Assembly: GCA_049974865.1 (NCBI GenBank)
Contig: JBNGCX010000009.1
Location: 1-64,000, forward strand
DNA: 64,000 bases
Direction: 5' to 3'
DNA from: JAGSOU01 sp049974865
GTDB lineage: Bacteria > Pseudomonadota > Alphaproteobacteria > Rhodobacterales > Rhodobacteraceae
In this document: positions 39,231 to 47,579 of the stretch, one piece after another
Layout: every line of letters starts with the position of its first letter
Numbering within the stretch: position 1 is the first letter of the stretch
The notes under the pieces: model-generated
Database searches by the model: none
What the model saw: only the letters and a program-made list of their open reading frames with translations
What the model was told of the DNA's origin: nothing
Translations under genes and position numbers: made by a program

Positions 39231-39847
39231 GTTTTCTCGACGACGTGATCTTTCCGGTTCACATCTCCAAGGGTTCGGTCGGCGGGCCGGAATGGGAGGT
39301 GGAGATCGTGCAGCTCGAAAGCGGGCACGAGGAACGCAACACGCCCTGGTCGGCGCCCCTGCGCAGCTACGACGTCAAATACGGGATCCGCACCAAGAAC
39401 GAGCTCTACGAAGTGCTGGAACTCTACAAGGTCGCCCTGGGGGCGCTGAAGGGCTTTCGCTATCTCGACTGGGCCGACTACAAGAGCTGCCCGCCCGACG
39501 ACGCTTACACCGAGCTCGACCAGGTGCTGGGCACCGGCGACGGCGCGACCACCAGCTTCGAGATCTGGAAGAGCTACTCGGTCGGCCCGCACGAGCACCT
39601 GCGCCGGATCCACAAGCCCTATGAGATCGCCGTGGCGGCCGACGGCACGACCGTCAGCTCTGGCATGACTGTCGACATGGCCACCGGCAACGTCACCTTC
39701 GACACCGCCCCGGCCGCCGGCGTCGCGCTGACCTGGGGCGGCCTGTTCCACGTCCCCGTGCGCTTCGACGGCAAGCTGAACCAGATGACGCTGAACGGGA
39801 AGATCAACGATATCCCCTCGATCCCGCTGCAGGAGCTCCGGCTATGA
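39227..39847 (+). CDS. DUF2460 distal tail protein (GTA gp12-like)
   Basis: 206 residues of DUF2460: MSFLDDVIFPVHISKGSVGG, WEVEIVQLESGHEERNTPWSAPLRSYDVKYGIRTKNELYEVLELYKVALGALKGFRYLDWADYKS, and TVDMATGNVTFDTAPAAGVALTWGGLFHVPVRFD. In RcGTA this is ORFg12, a distal-tail hub ring protein. The start overlaps the tape measure stop. It begins the series g12-g13-g14-g15 conserved between this prophage, RcGTA and related siphophages. Confidence 0.92.
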   Translation: MSFLDDVIFPVHISKGSVGGPEWEVEIVQLESGHEERNTPWSAPLRSYDVKYGIRTKNELYEVLELYKVALGALKGFRYLDWADYKSCPPDDAYTELDQVLGTGDGATTSFEIWKSYSVGPHEHLRRIHKPYEIAVAADGTTVSSGMTVDMATGNVTFDTAPAAGVALTWGGLFHVPVRFDGKLNQMTLNGKINDIPSIPLQELRL

Positions 39848-40725
39848 AGACGGTTTCAACGGCCCTTCAAGCCCATCTTGACAGCGGCGTAACCACGCTC
39901 TGCTGGTGCTGGCGGCTGGAGCGCAAGGACGGCACGGTGATGGGCTTCTCCGACCACGACCGGCCGCTCACCTTCGATGGCATCACCTACGAGCCCAGCA
40001 CCGGGCTCTCGCCCGCGCAAATCTCCGCTTCGGACGATCTGGCCGTCGATGCCATGGAGACGCAGGGCGTCCTGCGCTCCGACCGGATCACCGAGACCGA
40101 TATCCTCGCCGGCCTGTGGGACAACGCCACGGCCGAGGTCTGGCGGGTGAACTGGGCGGATACCAACCAGCGGTTGCTGATGCGCTCGGCCAGCCTCGGG
40201 CAGATCCGCCGGGGCAAGGTGGCCTTCGTGGCCGAGATCCGCTCGCTCTCCCACCTGCTGACCCAGACGACGGGGCGGACCTATCAGTATGCCTGCGATG
40301 CCGAGCTTGGCGATGCGCGCTGTGGCGTGAACCTCGGCGATCCGGCCTACAATGGTGCGGGCGTGGTCGGCGTGGTGAGCCGTGACCGCGTCTTCACCGC
40401 GACTGGCCTCGACGGCTTCGCAACTGGCCTCTTCGCCTACGGCAAGGTCTCCTGGATCAGCGGCGCGAATGCCGGGCTGAAGCATCAGGTCACCGGCCAT
40501 AGCTACGACGGCGCGACCGTTACCCTGTCGCTGCTGGAGGCGCCGGTGCGGGCGATCTCGGCCGGCGACCAGTTCACCGTGACGGCCGGCTGCTCCAAGG
40601 CAGTAGAGGACTGCGTCAGTTTCGCGAACATCCTCAACTTCCGCGCATTCCCGGACATCCCGCCCAGCGACACCGTCATCCGCTTTGCCCGCGAGGACGG
40701 CTCAAACAGCGGAGAGACCCTGTGA
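39844..40725 (+). CDS. DUF2163 / BR0599 tail hub protein (GTA gp13-like)
   Basis: 293 residues: LCWCWRLERKDGTVMGFSDHDRPLTFDGITYEPSTGLSPAQISASDDLAVDAMETQGVLRSDRITETDILAGLWDNATAEVWRVNWAD at the N-terminus (DUF2163) and YACDAELGDARCGVNL, CSKAVEDCVSFANILNFRAFPDIPPSD at the C-terminus (BR0599), with conserved cysteines (C286-type set) that bind an iron-sulfur cluster in the RcGTA counterpart, by family knowledge. Forms the hub at the tail tip. Overlaps both neighbours by 4 nt. Confidence 0.92.
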   Translation: MKTVSTALQAHLDSGVTTLCWCWRLERKDGTVMGFSDHDRPLTFDGITYEPSTGLSPAQISASDDLAVDAMETQGVLRSDRITETDILAGLWDNATAEVWRVNWADTNQRLLMRSASLGQIRRGKVAFVAEIRSLSHLLTQTTGRTYQYACDAELGDARCGVNLGDPAYNGAGVVGVVSRDRVFTATGLDGFATGLFAYGKVSWISGANAGLKHQVTGHSYDGATVTLSLLEAPVRAISAGDQFTVTAGCSKAVEDCVSFANILNFRAFPDIPPSDTVIRFAREDGSNSGETL

Positions 40726-41147
40726 GCGCCCGGCCCGAAATCGTCATCGCCGCGGCGCGCGGCTGGCTGGGCACGCCCTACCATGACCAGGCCAGCCTGA
40801 AGGGCGTGGGCACGGATTGCCTCGGGCTGCTGCGCGGCGTCTGGCGCGAGGTCGTGGGCGAGGAACCCATGCCCGTTCCGCCCTATACCCGCAGCTGGGG
40901 CGAGATCGCGCCGCGCGACCGGCTGATCGAGGCGGCCGAGGCCTGCATGCACCGCGCCCCGCTTCAGCCCGGCGCGGTGCTGATCTTCCGCATGCGCCCA
41001 CGCGCGGTCGCCAAGCATTGCGGCATCATGGTGGAGGGCGACCGGTTCATCCACGCGCGCGAAGGTCTGGGCGTCATCGAGGAGGCGTTGTCAGGCCCCT
41101 GGCGCCGGCGCATCGCGGCCACCTTCGTGTATCCGGAGGGCCGCTGA
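40722..41147 (+). CDS. NlpC/P60 tail peptidase (GTA gp14-like)
   Basis: 141 residues of NlpC/P60: IVIAAARGWLGTPYHDQASLKGVGTDCLGLLRGVWREV carries the catalytic Cys (TDCLGL), HCGIMVEGDRFIHAREGLGVIEE carries the histidine. It cleaves peptidoglycan during entry and closes the tail tip. It starts at GTG 40722 overlapping the previous stop, and its stop overlaps the next ATG. Matches RcGTA ORFg14. Confidence 0.93.
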   Translation: MSARPEIVIAAARGWLGTPYHDQASLKGVGTDCLGLLRGVWREVVGEEPMPVPPYTRSWGEIAPRDRLIEAAEACMHRAPLQPGAVLIFRMRPRAVAKHCGIMVEGDRFIHAREGLGVIEEALSGPWRRRIAATFVYPEGR

Positions 41148-44100
41148 TGGCGACGCTCGCGCTTGGCATCGCAGGCAAGGCGGTCGGGTCGGCGATCGGC
41201 GGATCGATCCTCGGCGCCAGCGCCTCGGCGATCGGCGGCTTCATCGGCTCCTCGATCGGCCGGGTGGTCGACCAGGCGCTCTTCGGCCAGTCGATCACCA
41301 ACGAGGGCCAGGCGCTCGACAGCCTGAAGGTCACCACCTCAACCGAGGGCGTGGTGATCCCGACCGTCTACGGCCGGATCCGCGTCGGCGGCAACATCAT
41401 CTGGGCGACCGACTTCCGCCACGAGGTGAACAAGAAGAAGCGCGGCGGCAAGGGCGGCGGCCCATCGGTCACGACCAAGGAACACCTCTACTTCGCCTCC
41501 TTCGCCATGGGGCTTTGCGAGGGCGAGATCACCGGCATCGGCCGGATCTGGGCCGATGGCGAGCCGCTCGACACGTCGGAGCTGACGGTGCGCTGGTATC
41601 CCGGCAGCGAGACGCAGGGGCAGGATCCCCTGATCGTGTCGCACCTGGGCGCCGACCGGACGCCGGCCTACCGGGGCCTCGCCTATATCGTGTTCGACGA
41701 TCTGCCGCTCGAGGATTTCGGCAACCGGATCCCACAGATATCGGTCGAGGTGTTCCGGCCGCTGGCCGATCCCGACACGGCCGAGGGCATGGTCGAGGCG
41801 GTCTGCATGATCCCGGGCTCGGGCGAGTTCGCGCTGGCCACCGAGAACATCCAGGAGGGCAGCAACGGCGCGACGTCCACCGAGAACAGCCACGCCCAGA
41901 CCGGCGCGACCGATGCGGTGATCTCGATTGACCAACTGGAGGCATTGGGGCCGAACGTCAAATCCGTCTCCCTGGTGGTCAGTTGGTTCGGCGACGATCT
42001 GCGGGCCGGGGACTGCACGATCCGCCCCGGTGTCGAAACCAGCAGCAAGAACACCTCGCCCGTGTCCTGGTCGGTCAACGGCCTGGACCGGGGATCGGCC
42101 TACCTGGTCAGCCAGGACGCCCTCGGCAACCCGGTCTATGGCGGCACGCCATCCGATCAGTCGGTGATCCAGGCGATCACCGAGTTGAAGGCGCGCGGCA
42201 TCAAGGTCACTTTCTACCCGTTCATCCTGATGGAAGTGCCGGACGGCAACACGCTGCCCGATCCATATTCGGACAACGCCGCGACCATCGGGCAGCCCGC
42301 CCTGCCATGGCGCGGCCGGATCACCTGCTCGCCGGCGCCGGGCTACGCCGGCACGGTCGACAAGACCGCCACGGCGGCCACCCAGATCGACGCCTTTTTC
42401 GGCAATGCCCAGGGCAGCGATTTTACGGTGACGGCCGACAGCGTGTCCTGGGTCGGGGACCCCAGCGACTGGGGCTACCGCCGGATGATCCTGCACTATG
42501 CCTTCCTCTGCGCGCTGGCGGGCGGCGTGGACGCCTTCCTCATCGGCTCGGAGCTTCGCGGGATCACCCAAGTGCGCTCGGGCGGCACCGGGCCGTTTCC
42601 CGGGGTCGATCAGCTGAGGACGCTGGCGGCCGATGCGCGCGCGATCGTCAGTGCCCCTGTCGAGCTGGTGGTGTCGCCGGCGAGCGGCCTGAAGCAAGAC
42701 CGGGGTGTCGCCTACCAGTATTTCCCGCCCACCTACGATCAGTGGGTGTTCGATAAATCGAGCGGCGAGACGCCGAACTGGAACGTGTTCACCCCGAGCC
42801 AGCCCTATGGCGACACCAACCTGACGGTGGGGCGCAACACCGGGGATTTCCAGGCGTCCTTCGACTTCGACGTGTCGGGCTACCCCGATGGCACTCAGTT
42901 CACCTTCAGCGACGTGGCCACGGTGACGGCCGTGAGCACCTCTGTTCCGGACTGGAACGACCAGATCACCGTGCGCAGCTATACCGACACCGAGACGACG
43001 AACCTCGATGGCAGCGGCAACATGGTGTCCGGCGGAACCGTGATCGCGAACCGCAATTTGGTCGCCTCCGGTCAGAACGGGACCGTCATCAACCGCTCGA
43101 TCACCTTCACAAAGCCCGCCGGGGCGAAGATGATCAGGATCTGGTCCTCTGTGCCGGGCGTCTATTACCTTTTCAGCAGCGTTTGGCGGCATGTGCAGTT
43201 CGGCCAGCAATCGCTGGTCGAGACCGTTCAAACCGGCCTCGCCAAGATCGGCTACGCGGCCGATTGGTCCGAGTACCACAGCTACCGTCCCGCGGACGGC
43301 TCGGGCGACGTCTTCTTCAACCTTGATCCGCTCTGGGCCGACGGCAATATCGACTTCATCGGGATCGACAACTACCTGCCGATCGCCGACTGGCGCGACG
43401 GCTGGGATCACCTCGACGCGCAGGTGGCCGGCACGATCTACGACCTCGACTATCTGCGCTCCAATATCGAGGGCGGCGAGTATTTCGACTGGTACTACGC
43501 CAGCGACGCCGATCGCGATGCGCAGATCCGCTCGCCGATCACCGACGGGGCCTATGGCAAGCCGTGGGTCTTCGCCAACAAGGACCTGCGCAGCTGGTGG
43601 CTGAACGATCACTACGATCGCCCGGCCGGCGCCGAGTCCGCCGCGGCGACATCCTGGACCCCGCAGTCGAAGCCGATCGTGTTCACCGAGATCGGCTGCC
43701 CCGCCGTCGATCGCGGGCCGAACCAGCCGAACGTCTTCTACGACCCCAAGAGCTCGGAAAGCGCGCTGCCGCATTACTCGCGCGGATGGCGCGACGATGC
43801 CGTGCAGCGCGCCTATTTCGAGGCCGTCTACGGCTATTGGGGTGAGGCGGCCAACAACCCGACCTCGGCCGTCTACGGCGAGCCGATGATCGACATGGCG
43901 CAATGCGCGGCCTGGGCGTGGGACGCGCGGCCCTATCCGTTCTTCCCGGCGCTCGGCGAGGTCTGGGCCGATGGTGCGAACTGGCGCCTCGGTCACTGGC
44001 TGACCGGGCGGCTGGGCGCGGTGTCGCTCAAGGCCCTGGTGCGCCAGCTCTGCCTCGATGCGGGCCTCTCGGCCGCGCAGATCGACGTGGACGGGCTCTG

Positions 44101-45676
44101 GGGCGCGGTCGAGGGCTACGCCGTGACGGCCGTGCAGGGCCGGCGCAGCTCGCTCGAGGAGCTGGCGCGCCATTTCCGCTTCGACGGGGTGGAGAGCGGC
44201 GGCCGCCTGCTGTTCCGCATGCGTGCCCGAGGCGCCGACGTCACGGTCACGACCGATGACCTGGTCGCGCAGGAAGAGGGCAGCGTGATCGAACTGACCC
44301 GGGGCCAGGAGACCGAGCTGCCGCAGGGCCTCAAATGGCGCGTGCAGCGCTCCGACGAGGCCTATGACGATGTCCAGGTCGAGGCTCGCCGGCCGACCGT
44401 GGACAGCGCCCGGATCAACACCGACAGATTCCCCTTCGCCGTTCCGCCCGAGGAGGCCTCGCGCCGCTGCTGGTGGGCGCTGACCGAGGCCTGGCTGGAG
44501 ATGGAGATGTCCTCCTTCGCGCTGCCGCCCTCGCTGATGCGGCTCGATCCGGGCGACGTGGTCGGGCTGCAGCATGACGGGCGCACCGTGCTCTACCGCC
44601 AGCGCCAGATCGCCGACGACGGCGCGATCATGGTCGAGGCGGTGCGGCATGAGCGCGAGACCTATGAGCTGCCCTCCGGCCCGCGGCCGCGCAACCGCCT
44701 GCGCTCGGCCGTGGTCTACGGCGCACCCGTGTTCAAGATCATGGACCTGCCCCAGATCACCGAGAGCCATAGCGGGCTCAGCCCGCTCGTCGCCGCCTGG
44801 GCCAAGCCCTGGCCCGGCGAAATGGCGCTCTGGCGCGGTGCAACGGTCGACGAGGTCGACTATGTCGATGGGATCACCGTCCCGGCCACCGTCGGCGCCC
44901 TGGTCAACGATCTGCCGGCCGGGCCTGTCGGCCGGTTCGATCACGGCAACGAGATGCTGATCGACCTGGCCGACGGCGCGCTGGCCAGCGTCAGCGACGA
45001 GGTGATGTTCGCCGGCGCCAACGCCTTCGCGATCGAGGCCGCGCCCGGGCAGTGGGAAGTCGTCCAGGCGGCGACGGCCGAGCTGGTCCAGGCCGGGCGC
45101 TACCGCCTGACCCGCCTGCTGCGCGGCCAACGGGGCACCGAGGCCGAGATGGGCGACCCGGCGCCGGCCGGGGCGGCGGTGGTCCTGCTGGAAACCAGCC
45201 TGTTCGAGCTGCCCATCACGCGCGCCGATATCGGCATCCCCTATGGCTGGCACCTGCGCCCGGCGACGAGCAACGACCCGGACGCCTTCACCTCGATCGA
45301 CTTCACGGCCGCCGGCCTGGGGCTGCGGACCTTCCCGCCGGCGCATCCGCGCGCGCAGCTCGATTCCGCGACCGGGGCGATCGAGCTCGGCTGGATCCGG
45401 CAGGATCGCAAGCCCTCGGCCGACAGCTGGAATGTCGCGGTGCCCATGTCCGAGGATGCCGAGAGCTACGAGCTGGAGATCCTGAGCCTCGACGGCACCA
45501 CGGTCCTGCGCACGGTAACGGACCTTTCAACGCCCTCTTACAGCTACGCCCAGGCCGACCAGACCGCCGACTATGGCGCCCCGGTCGGCACGCTGCGCCT
45601 GCGCCTCTACCAGATCGGCGCGCTGGGCCGCGGCACGCCCCTTGAAACCACGCTCAGCGTTACGGAGGCCACATGA
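41147..45676 (+). CDS. giant TIM-barrel tail tip protein (GTA gp15-like host specificity protein)
   Basis: 1509 residues. N-terminal glycine-rich segment (LALGIAGKAVGSAIGGSILG, SIGRVVDQALFGQ), then hub domain VPTVYGRIRVGGNIIWATDF, LYFASFAMGLCEGEITGIGRIWADG; GTA TIM-barrel pieces GYAADWSEYHSYRPADGSGDVFF, LDPLWADGNIDFIGIDNYLPIADWRDGW, GKPWVFANKDLRSWW, PIVFTEIGCPAVDRGPNQPNVF, AWAWDARPYPFFPA; and a C-terminal FN3/receptor part. A beta-rich block at about residues 505-690 interrupts the barrel compared with RcGTA gp15. It probably holds receptor-binding and membrane-penetration functions. ATG at 41147 overlaps the previous stop. Confidence 0.93.
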   Translation: MATLALGIAGKAVGSAIGGSILGASASAIGGFIGSSIGRVVDQALFGQSITNEGQALDSLKVTTSTEGVVIPTVYGRIRVGGNIIWATDFRHEVNKKKRGGKGGGPSVTTKEHLYFASFAMGLCEGEITGIGRIWADGEPLDTSELTVRWYPGSETQGQDPLIVSHLGADRTPAYRGLAYIVFDDLPLEDFGNRIPQISVEVFRPLADPDTAEGMVEAVCMIPGSGEFALATENIQEGSNGATSTENSHAQTGATDAVISIDQLEALGPNVKSVSLVVSWFGDDLRAGDCTIRPGVETSSKNTSPVSWSVNGLDRGSAYLVSQDALGNPVYGGTPSDQSVIQAITELKARGIKVTFYPFILMEVPDGNTLPDPYSDNAATIGQPALPWRGRITCSPAPGYAGTVDKTATAATQIDAFFGNAQGSDFTVTADSVSWVGDPSDWGYRRMILHYAFLCALAGGVDAFLIGSELRGITQVRSGGTGPFPGVDQLRTLAADARAIVSAPVELVVSPASGLKQDRGVAYQYFPPTYDQWVFDKSSGETPNWNVFTPSQPYGDTNLTVGRNTGDFQASFDFDVSGYPDGTQFTFSDVATVTAVSTSVPDWNDQITVRSYTDTETTNLDGSGNMVSGGTVIANRNLVASGQNGTVINRSITFTKPAGAKMIRIWSSVPGVYYLFSSVWRHVQFGQQSLVETVQTGLAKIGYAADWSEYHSYRPADGSGDVFFNLDPLWADGNIDFIGIDNYLPIADWRDGWDHLDAQVAGTIYDLDYLRSNIEGGEYFDWYYASDADRDAQIRSPITDGAYGKPWVFANKDLRSWWLNDHYDRPAGAESAAATSWTPQSKPIVFTEIGCPAVDRGPNQPNVFYDPKSSESALPHYSRGWRDDAVQRAYFEAVYGYWGEAANNPTSAVYGEPMIDMAQCAAWAWDARPYPFFPALGEVWADGANWRLGHWLTGRLGAVSLKALVRQLCLDAGLSAAQIDVDGLWGAVEGYAVTAVQGRRSSLEELARHFRFDGVESGGRLLFRMRARGADVTVTTDDLVAQEEGSVIELTRGQETELPQGLKWRVQRSDEAYDDVQVEARRPTVDSARINTDRFPFAVPPEEASRRCWWALTEAWLEMEMSSFALPPSLMRLDPGDVVGLQHDGRTVLYRQRQIADDGAIMVEAVRHERETYELPSGPRPRNRLRSAVVYGAPVFKIMDLPQITESHSGLSPLVAAWAKPWPGEMALWRGATVDEVDYVDGITVPATVGALVNDLPAGPVGRFDHGNEMLIDLADGALASVSDEVMFAGANAFAIEAAPGQWEVVQAATAELVQAGRYRLTRLLRGQRGTEAEMGDPAPAGAAVVLLETSLFELPITRADIGIPYGWHLRPATSNDPDAFTSIDFTAAGLGLRTFPPAHPRAQLDSATGAIELGWIRQDRKPSADSWNVAVPMSEDAESYELEILSLDGTTVLRTVTDLSTPSYSYAQADQTADYGAPVGTLRLRLYQIGALGRGTPLETTLSVTEAT

Positions 45677-46701
45677 ACTCGCCCCTTCTTGATCTGCCCT
45701 ATCTGACGGCCAGCCAGGCTCAGAAGCACGTCACCCATAACGAGGCGCTGCGAATGCTCGACGGCATCGTTCAGCTGCGGGTGGTGAACGCCACCGAGGC
45801 GGCACCGCCGGCGAGCCCATCCGAGGGCGACCGCTACATCGTGGCAGCCGGCGCCACCGGCTCCTGGGCCGGCTGGGACAACAGCGTCGCGATGTATGTG
45901 GACGGGGCCTGGCTCCGCCTGCCGCCGGGCTTCGGGTGGCGCGCCTGGAACGCCGCCACGCAGGAACTGTGGGTGTGGACCGGCTCTTCCTGGGAGACGC
46001 TGGACGCGGCCATGGGCCTGCTCAAGACCACCAACGTGCAGGCCAGCGCAACGGACACCACGGCAGGCGCGCTCATGGCCGTTGGTGCGTGGGGGCTTGG
46101 GGCAGTGACCGCCCCGGAGATCACGGATTTCACGGCCGAACTGCGCCCGGGCCTATATATGTATGTCGAGAACACCGCCACCGGAGCGCCTGGTGGCTCG
46201 GCCTACTACGGTTCGGCAATCGTTCTTCGGCCCTCCGATTCCAACGCGCGCGTCACCGTCATCGCTTCGCGGGCCACGACGAACCCGGCGAACCAACGCA
46301 CCTGGATTGGCCAGCGCAACACGGGCACCGGTACGATCGAGTGGACCGAAATCTACACCCAATCTCGCATCGTTGGCACCGTTAGCCAGTCCGCCGGAAT
46401 CCCAACGGGCGCAGTCATCGAGTACGGTTCCAACGGTAATGGCGAATATGTGCGGTTCGCGGACGGCACGCAGATCTGCATGTCTACCGTGGAAACGAGC
46501 CTGACAGCAGGCGTGACGTGGACGTTCCCGGCTTCTTTCGCGGCCGTCCCGCGCGCCTACGGGGGAGCGAACAGCGCCTCCGCGGCGCTCGTCACTTTCA
46601 GCAACCAGTCGACCACGAGCTACGACGTCCACGGCTGGGACACCACCGGGAGCCGCGATCAGTTCTTTGCACGCGTGATGACCATCGGCCGCTGGTACTA
46701 A
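45673..46701 (+). CDS. DUF2793 tail fibre/adhesin
   Basis: 342 residues. N-terminal DUF2793 (LDLPYLTASQAQKHVTHNEALRMLDGIVQLRVVNATEAAPPASPSEGDRYIVAAGATGSWAGWDNSVAMYVDGAWLRLPPGFGWRAWNAATQELWVWTGSSW), then a pyocin-knob-like repeat region (TRTWIGQRNTGTGTIEWTEIYTQSRIV) and a C-terminal globular tip (GAVIEYGSNGNGEYVRFADGTQICMSTVETSL, TIGRWY). It should bind the host surface. The DNA after about 46140 uses more A and T than the rest of the phage, as expected for a swapped receptor-binding tip. Confidence 0.88.
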   Translation: MNSPLLDLPYLTASQAQKHVTHNEALRMLDGIVQLRVVNATEAAPPASPSEGDRYIVAAGATGSWAGWDNSVAMYVDGAWLRLPPGFGWRAWNAATQELWVWTGSSWETLDAAMGLLKTTNVQASATDTTAGALMAVGAWGLGAVTAPEITDFTAELRPGLYMYVENTATGAPGGSAYYGSAIVLRPSDSNARVTVIASRATTNPANQRTWIGQRNTGTGTIEWTEIYTQSRIVGTVSQSAGIPTGAVIEYGSNGNGEYVRFADGTQICMSTVETSLTAGVTWTFPASFAAVPRAYGGANSASAALVTFSNQSTTSYDVHGWDTTGSRDQFFARVMTIGRWY

Positions 46702-46712
46702 GGAGGACCCCC

Positions 46713-47027
46713 ATGAAGATCACGATCAGCCCCATTGCCGCGCTGCCGGGCGGCGCGGAGACACAGGTCACCGTTTCCGGCGACACGATCACCGTGGACG
46801 GCACGCCCTACGACCTCTCGGCCGTGCCCGAGGGCGGCGAAGCCACCCCGCAGGGAGAGCACCCATTCGTGGGCAAGATCACCAGGACCAACGGCGAGCT
46901 CGCGTGCACCGTCCGGTTCTTGTTCGAGGCCTCCACGGCCGAGCCCGTTCAGCCCTCGGATCCTGCGCACTGGGTGGCCACTCTCTCCGACGGGGATCTG
47001 CCCGACCTCATTGTTCGCAAGCCGTAG
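46713..47027 (+). CDS. small tail accessory protein
   Basis: 104 residues (MKITISPIAALPGGAETQVT, VSGDTITVDGTPYDLSAVPEGGEATPQGEHPFVGKITRTNGELACTVRFLFEASTAEPVQPSDPAHWVA). Beta-rich, with an 'SGDTITVDGTPYDLSAVPEGGEA' start found in fibre-associated phage proteins. RBS AGGAGG 6 nt upstream. Probably a fibre chaperone or minor fibre subunit. Confidence 0.72.
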   Translation: MKITISPIAALPGGAETQVTVSGDTITVDGTPYDLSAVPEGGEATPQGEHPFVGKITRTNGELACTVRFLFEASTAEPVQPSDPAHWVATLSDGDLPDLIVRKP

Positions 47028-47038
47028 GAGGACACAGC

Positions 47039-47452
47039 ATGTCATTTTCGCTTCAGATCACGACCGCCGCGGAAAAGGCCGCCCAGGCCAAGGCCGCGGC
47101 CACGGACGCGCTGGCGACCCTGCGCTGGCAGCGCGAAGAGGCCGGGATCACCCTGCCGGGCGGCGGCGCGATCGCCACGACGCGGCAAAGCCAGGCGCAG
47201 ATCACCAGCGTGATCAAGTCGTTGGAGTTGGGCCTGATCACCGAGCCTGTGGCGTGGAAGCTGGCCAGCGGCTGGGCCGACCTCACGGCCGCGCAGATCA
47301 ACGCAGCGGCCGCGGCCGTGGCCGCCCATGTCCAGGCGTGTTTCGTGGCAGAGCGCGCCGTGTCGCAGCAGATCGAGGCCGCCGCGGATCCGGCCAGCAT
47401 CGATATCACCACCGCCTTCGATACCGCATACGGGGCCGCGATCGCGGCCTAG
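47039..47452 (+). CDS. DUF4376-like tail fibre assembly protein
   Basis: 137 residues. N-terminal KAAQAKAAATDALATLRWQREEAGITLPGGGAIATTRQSQAQITSVIKSLELGLITEPVAWKLASGWADLTAAQINAAAAAVAAHVQACF matches DUF4376 (R/W-x-E...G.....GG......R.SQA.I), a domain of fibre assembly/chaperone proteins. The C-terminus is Ala-rich and helical. RBS TAGGAGGACAC. Follows the fibre as expected. Confidence 0.8.
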   Translation: MSFSLQITTAAEKAAQAKAAATDALATLRWQREEAGITLPGGGAIATTRQSQAQITSVIKSLELGLITEPVAWKLASGWADLTAAQINAAAAAVAAHVQACFVAERAVSQQIEAAADPASIDITTAFDTAYGAAIAA

Positions 47453-47462
47453 CCGACGGGAG

Positions 47463-47520
47463 TTTAAGAGGCGTTTCAGCGCCCCTTAAAGCGGGGTTCA
47501 AGCTTCCACACAGACCCCGC
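47463..47520 (+). terminator. two hairpins between the tail module and the methylase gene
   Basis: TTTAAGAGGCG...CGCCCCTTAAA (47463-47490, one mismatch) and GCGGGGT (47491-47497) / ACCCCGC (47514-47520). They fill most of the 127-bp gap and likely end the late tail transcript. Confidence 0.6.
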
Positions 47521-47579
47521 CGACCAGCACTCTGCTTATGGCCGCTCCCGTGCCCCGGGAGGGGCCGAAACAGATAGGC

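Noticed and set aside
41339..45346. 1335-codon minus-strand open frame antisense to the tail tip gene
   Set aside because: Shadow frame; the + strand protein has clear GTA gp15 motifs throughout.
39227..45676. Interpretation as a gene transfer agent cluster
   Set aside because: Only the tail tip genes resemble a GTA; transposase, MuB, Mu-type head genes, repressor and lysis genes make it a prophage.
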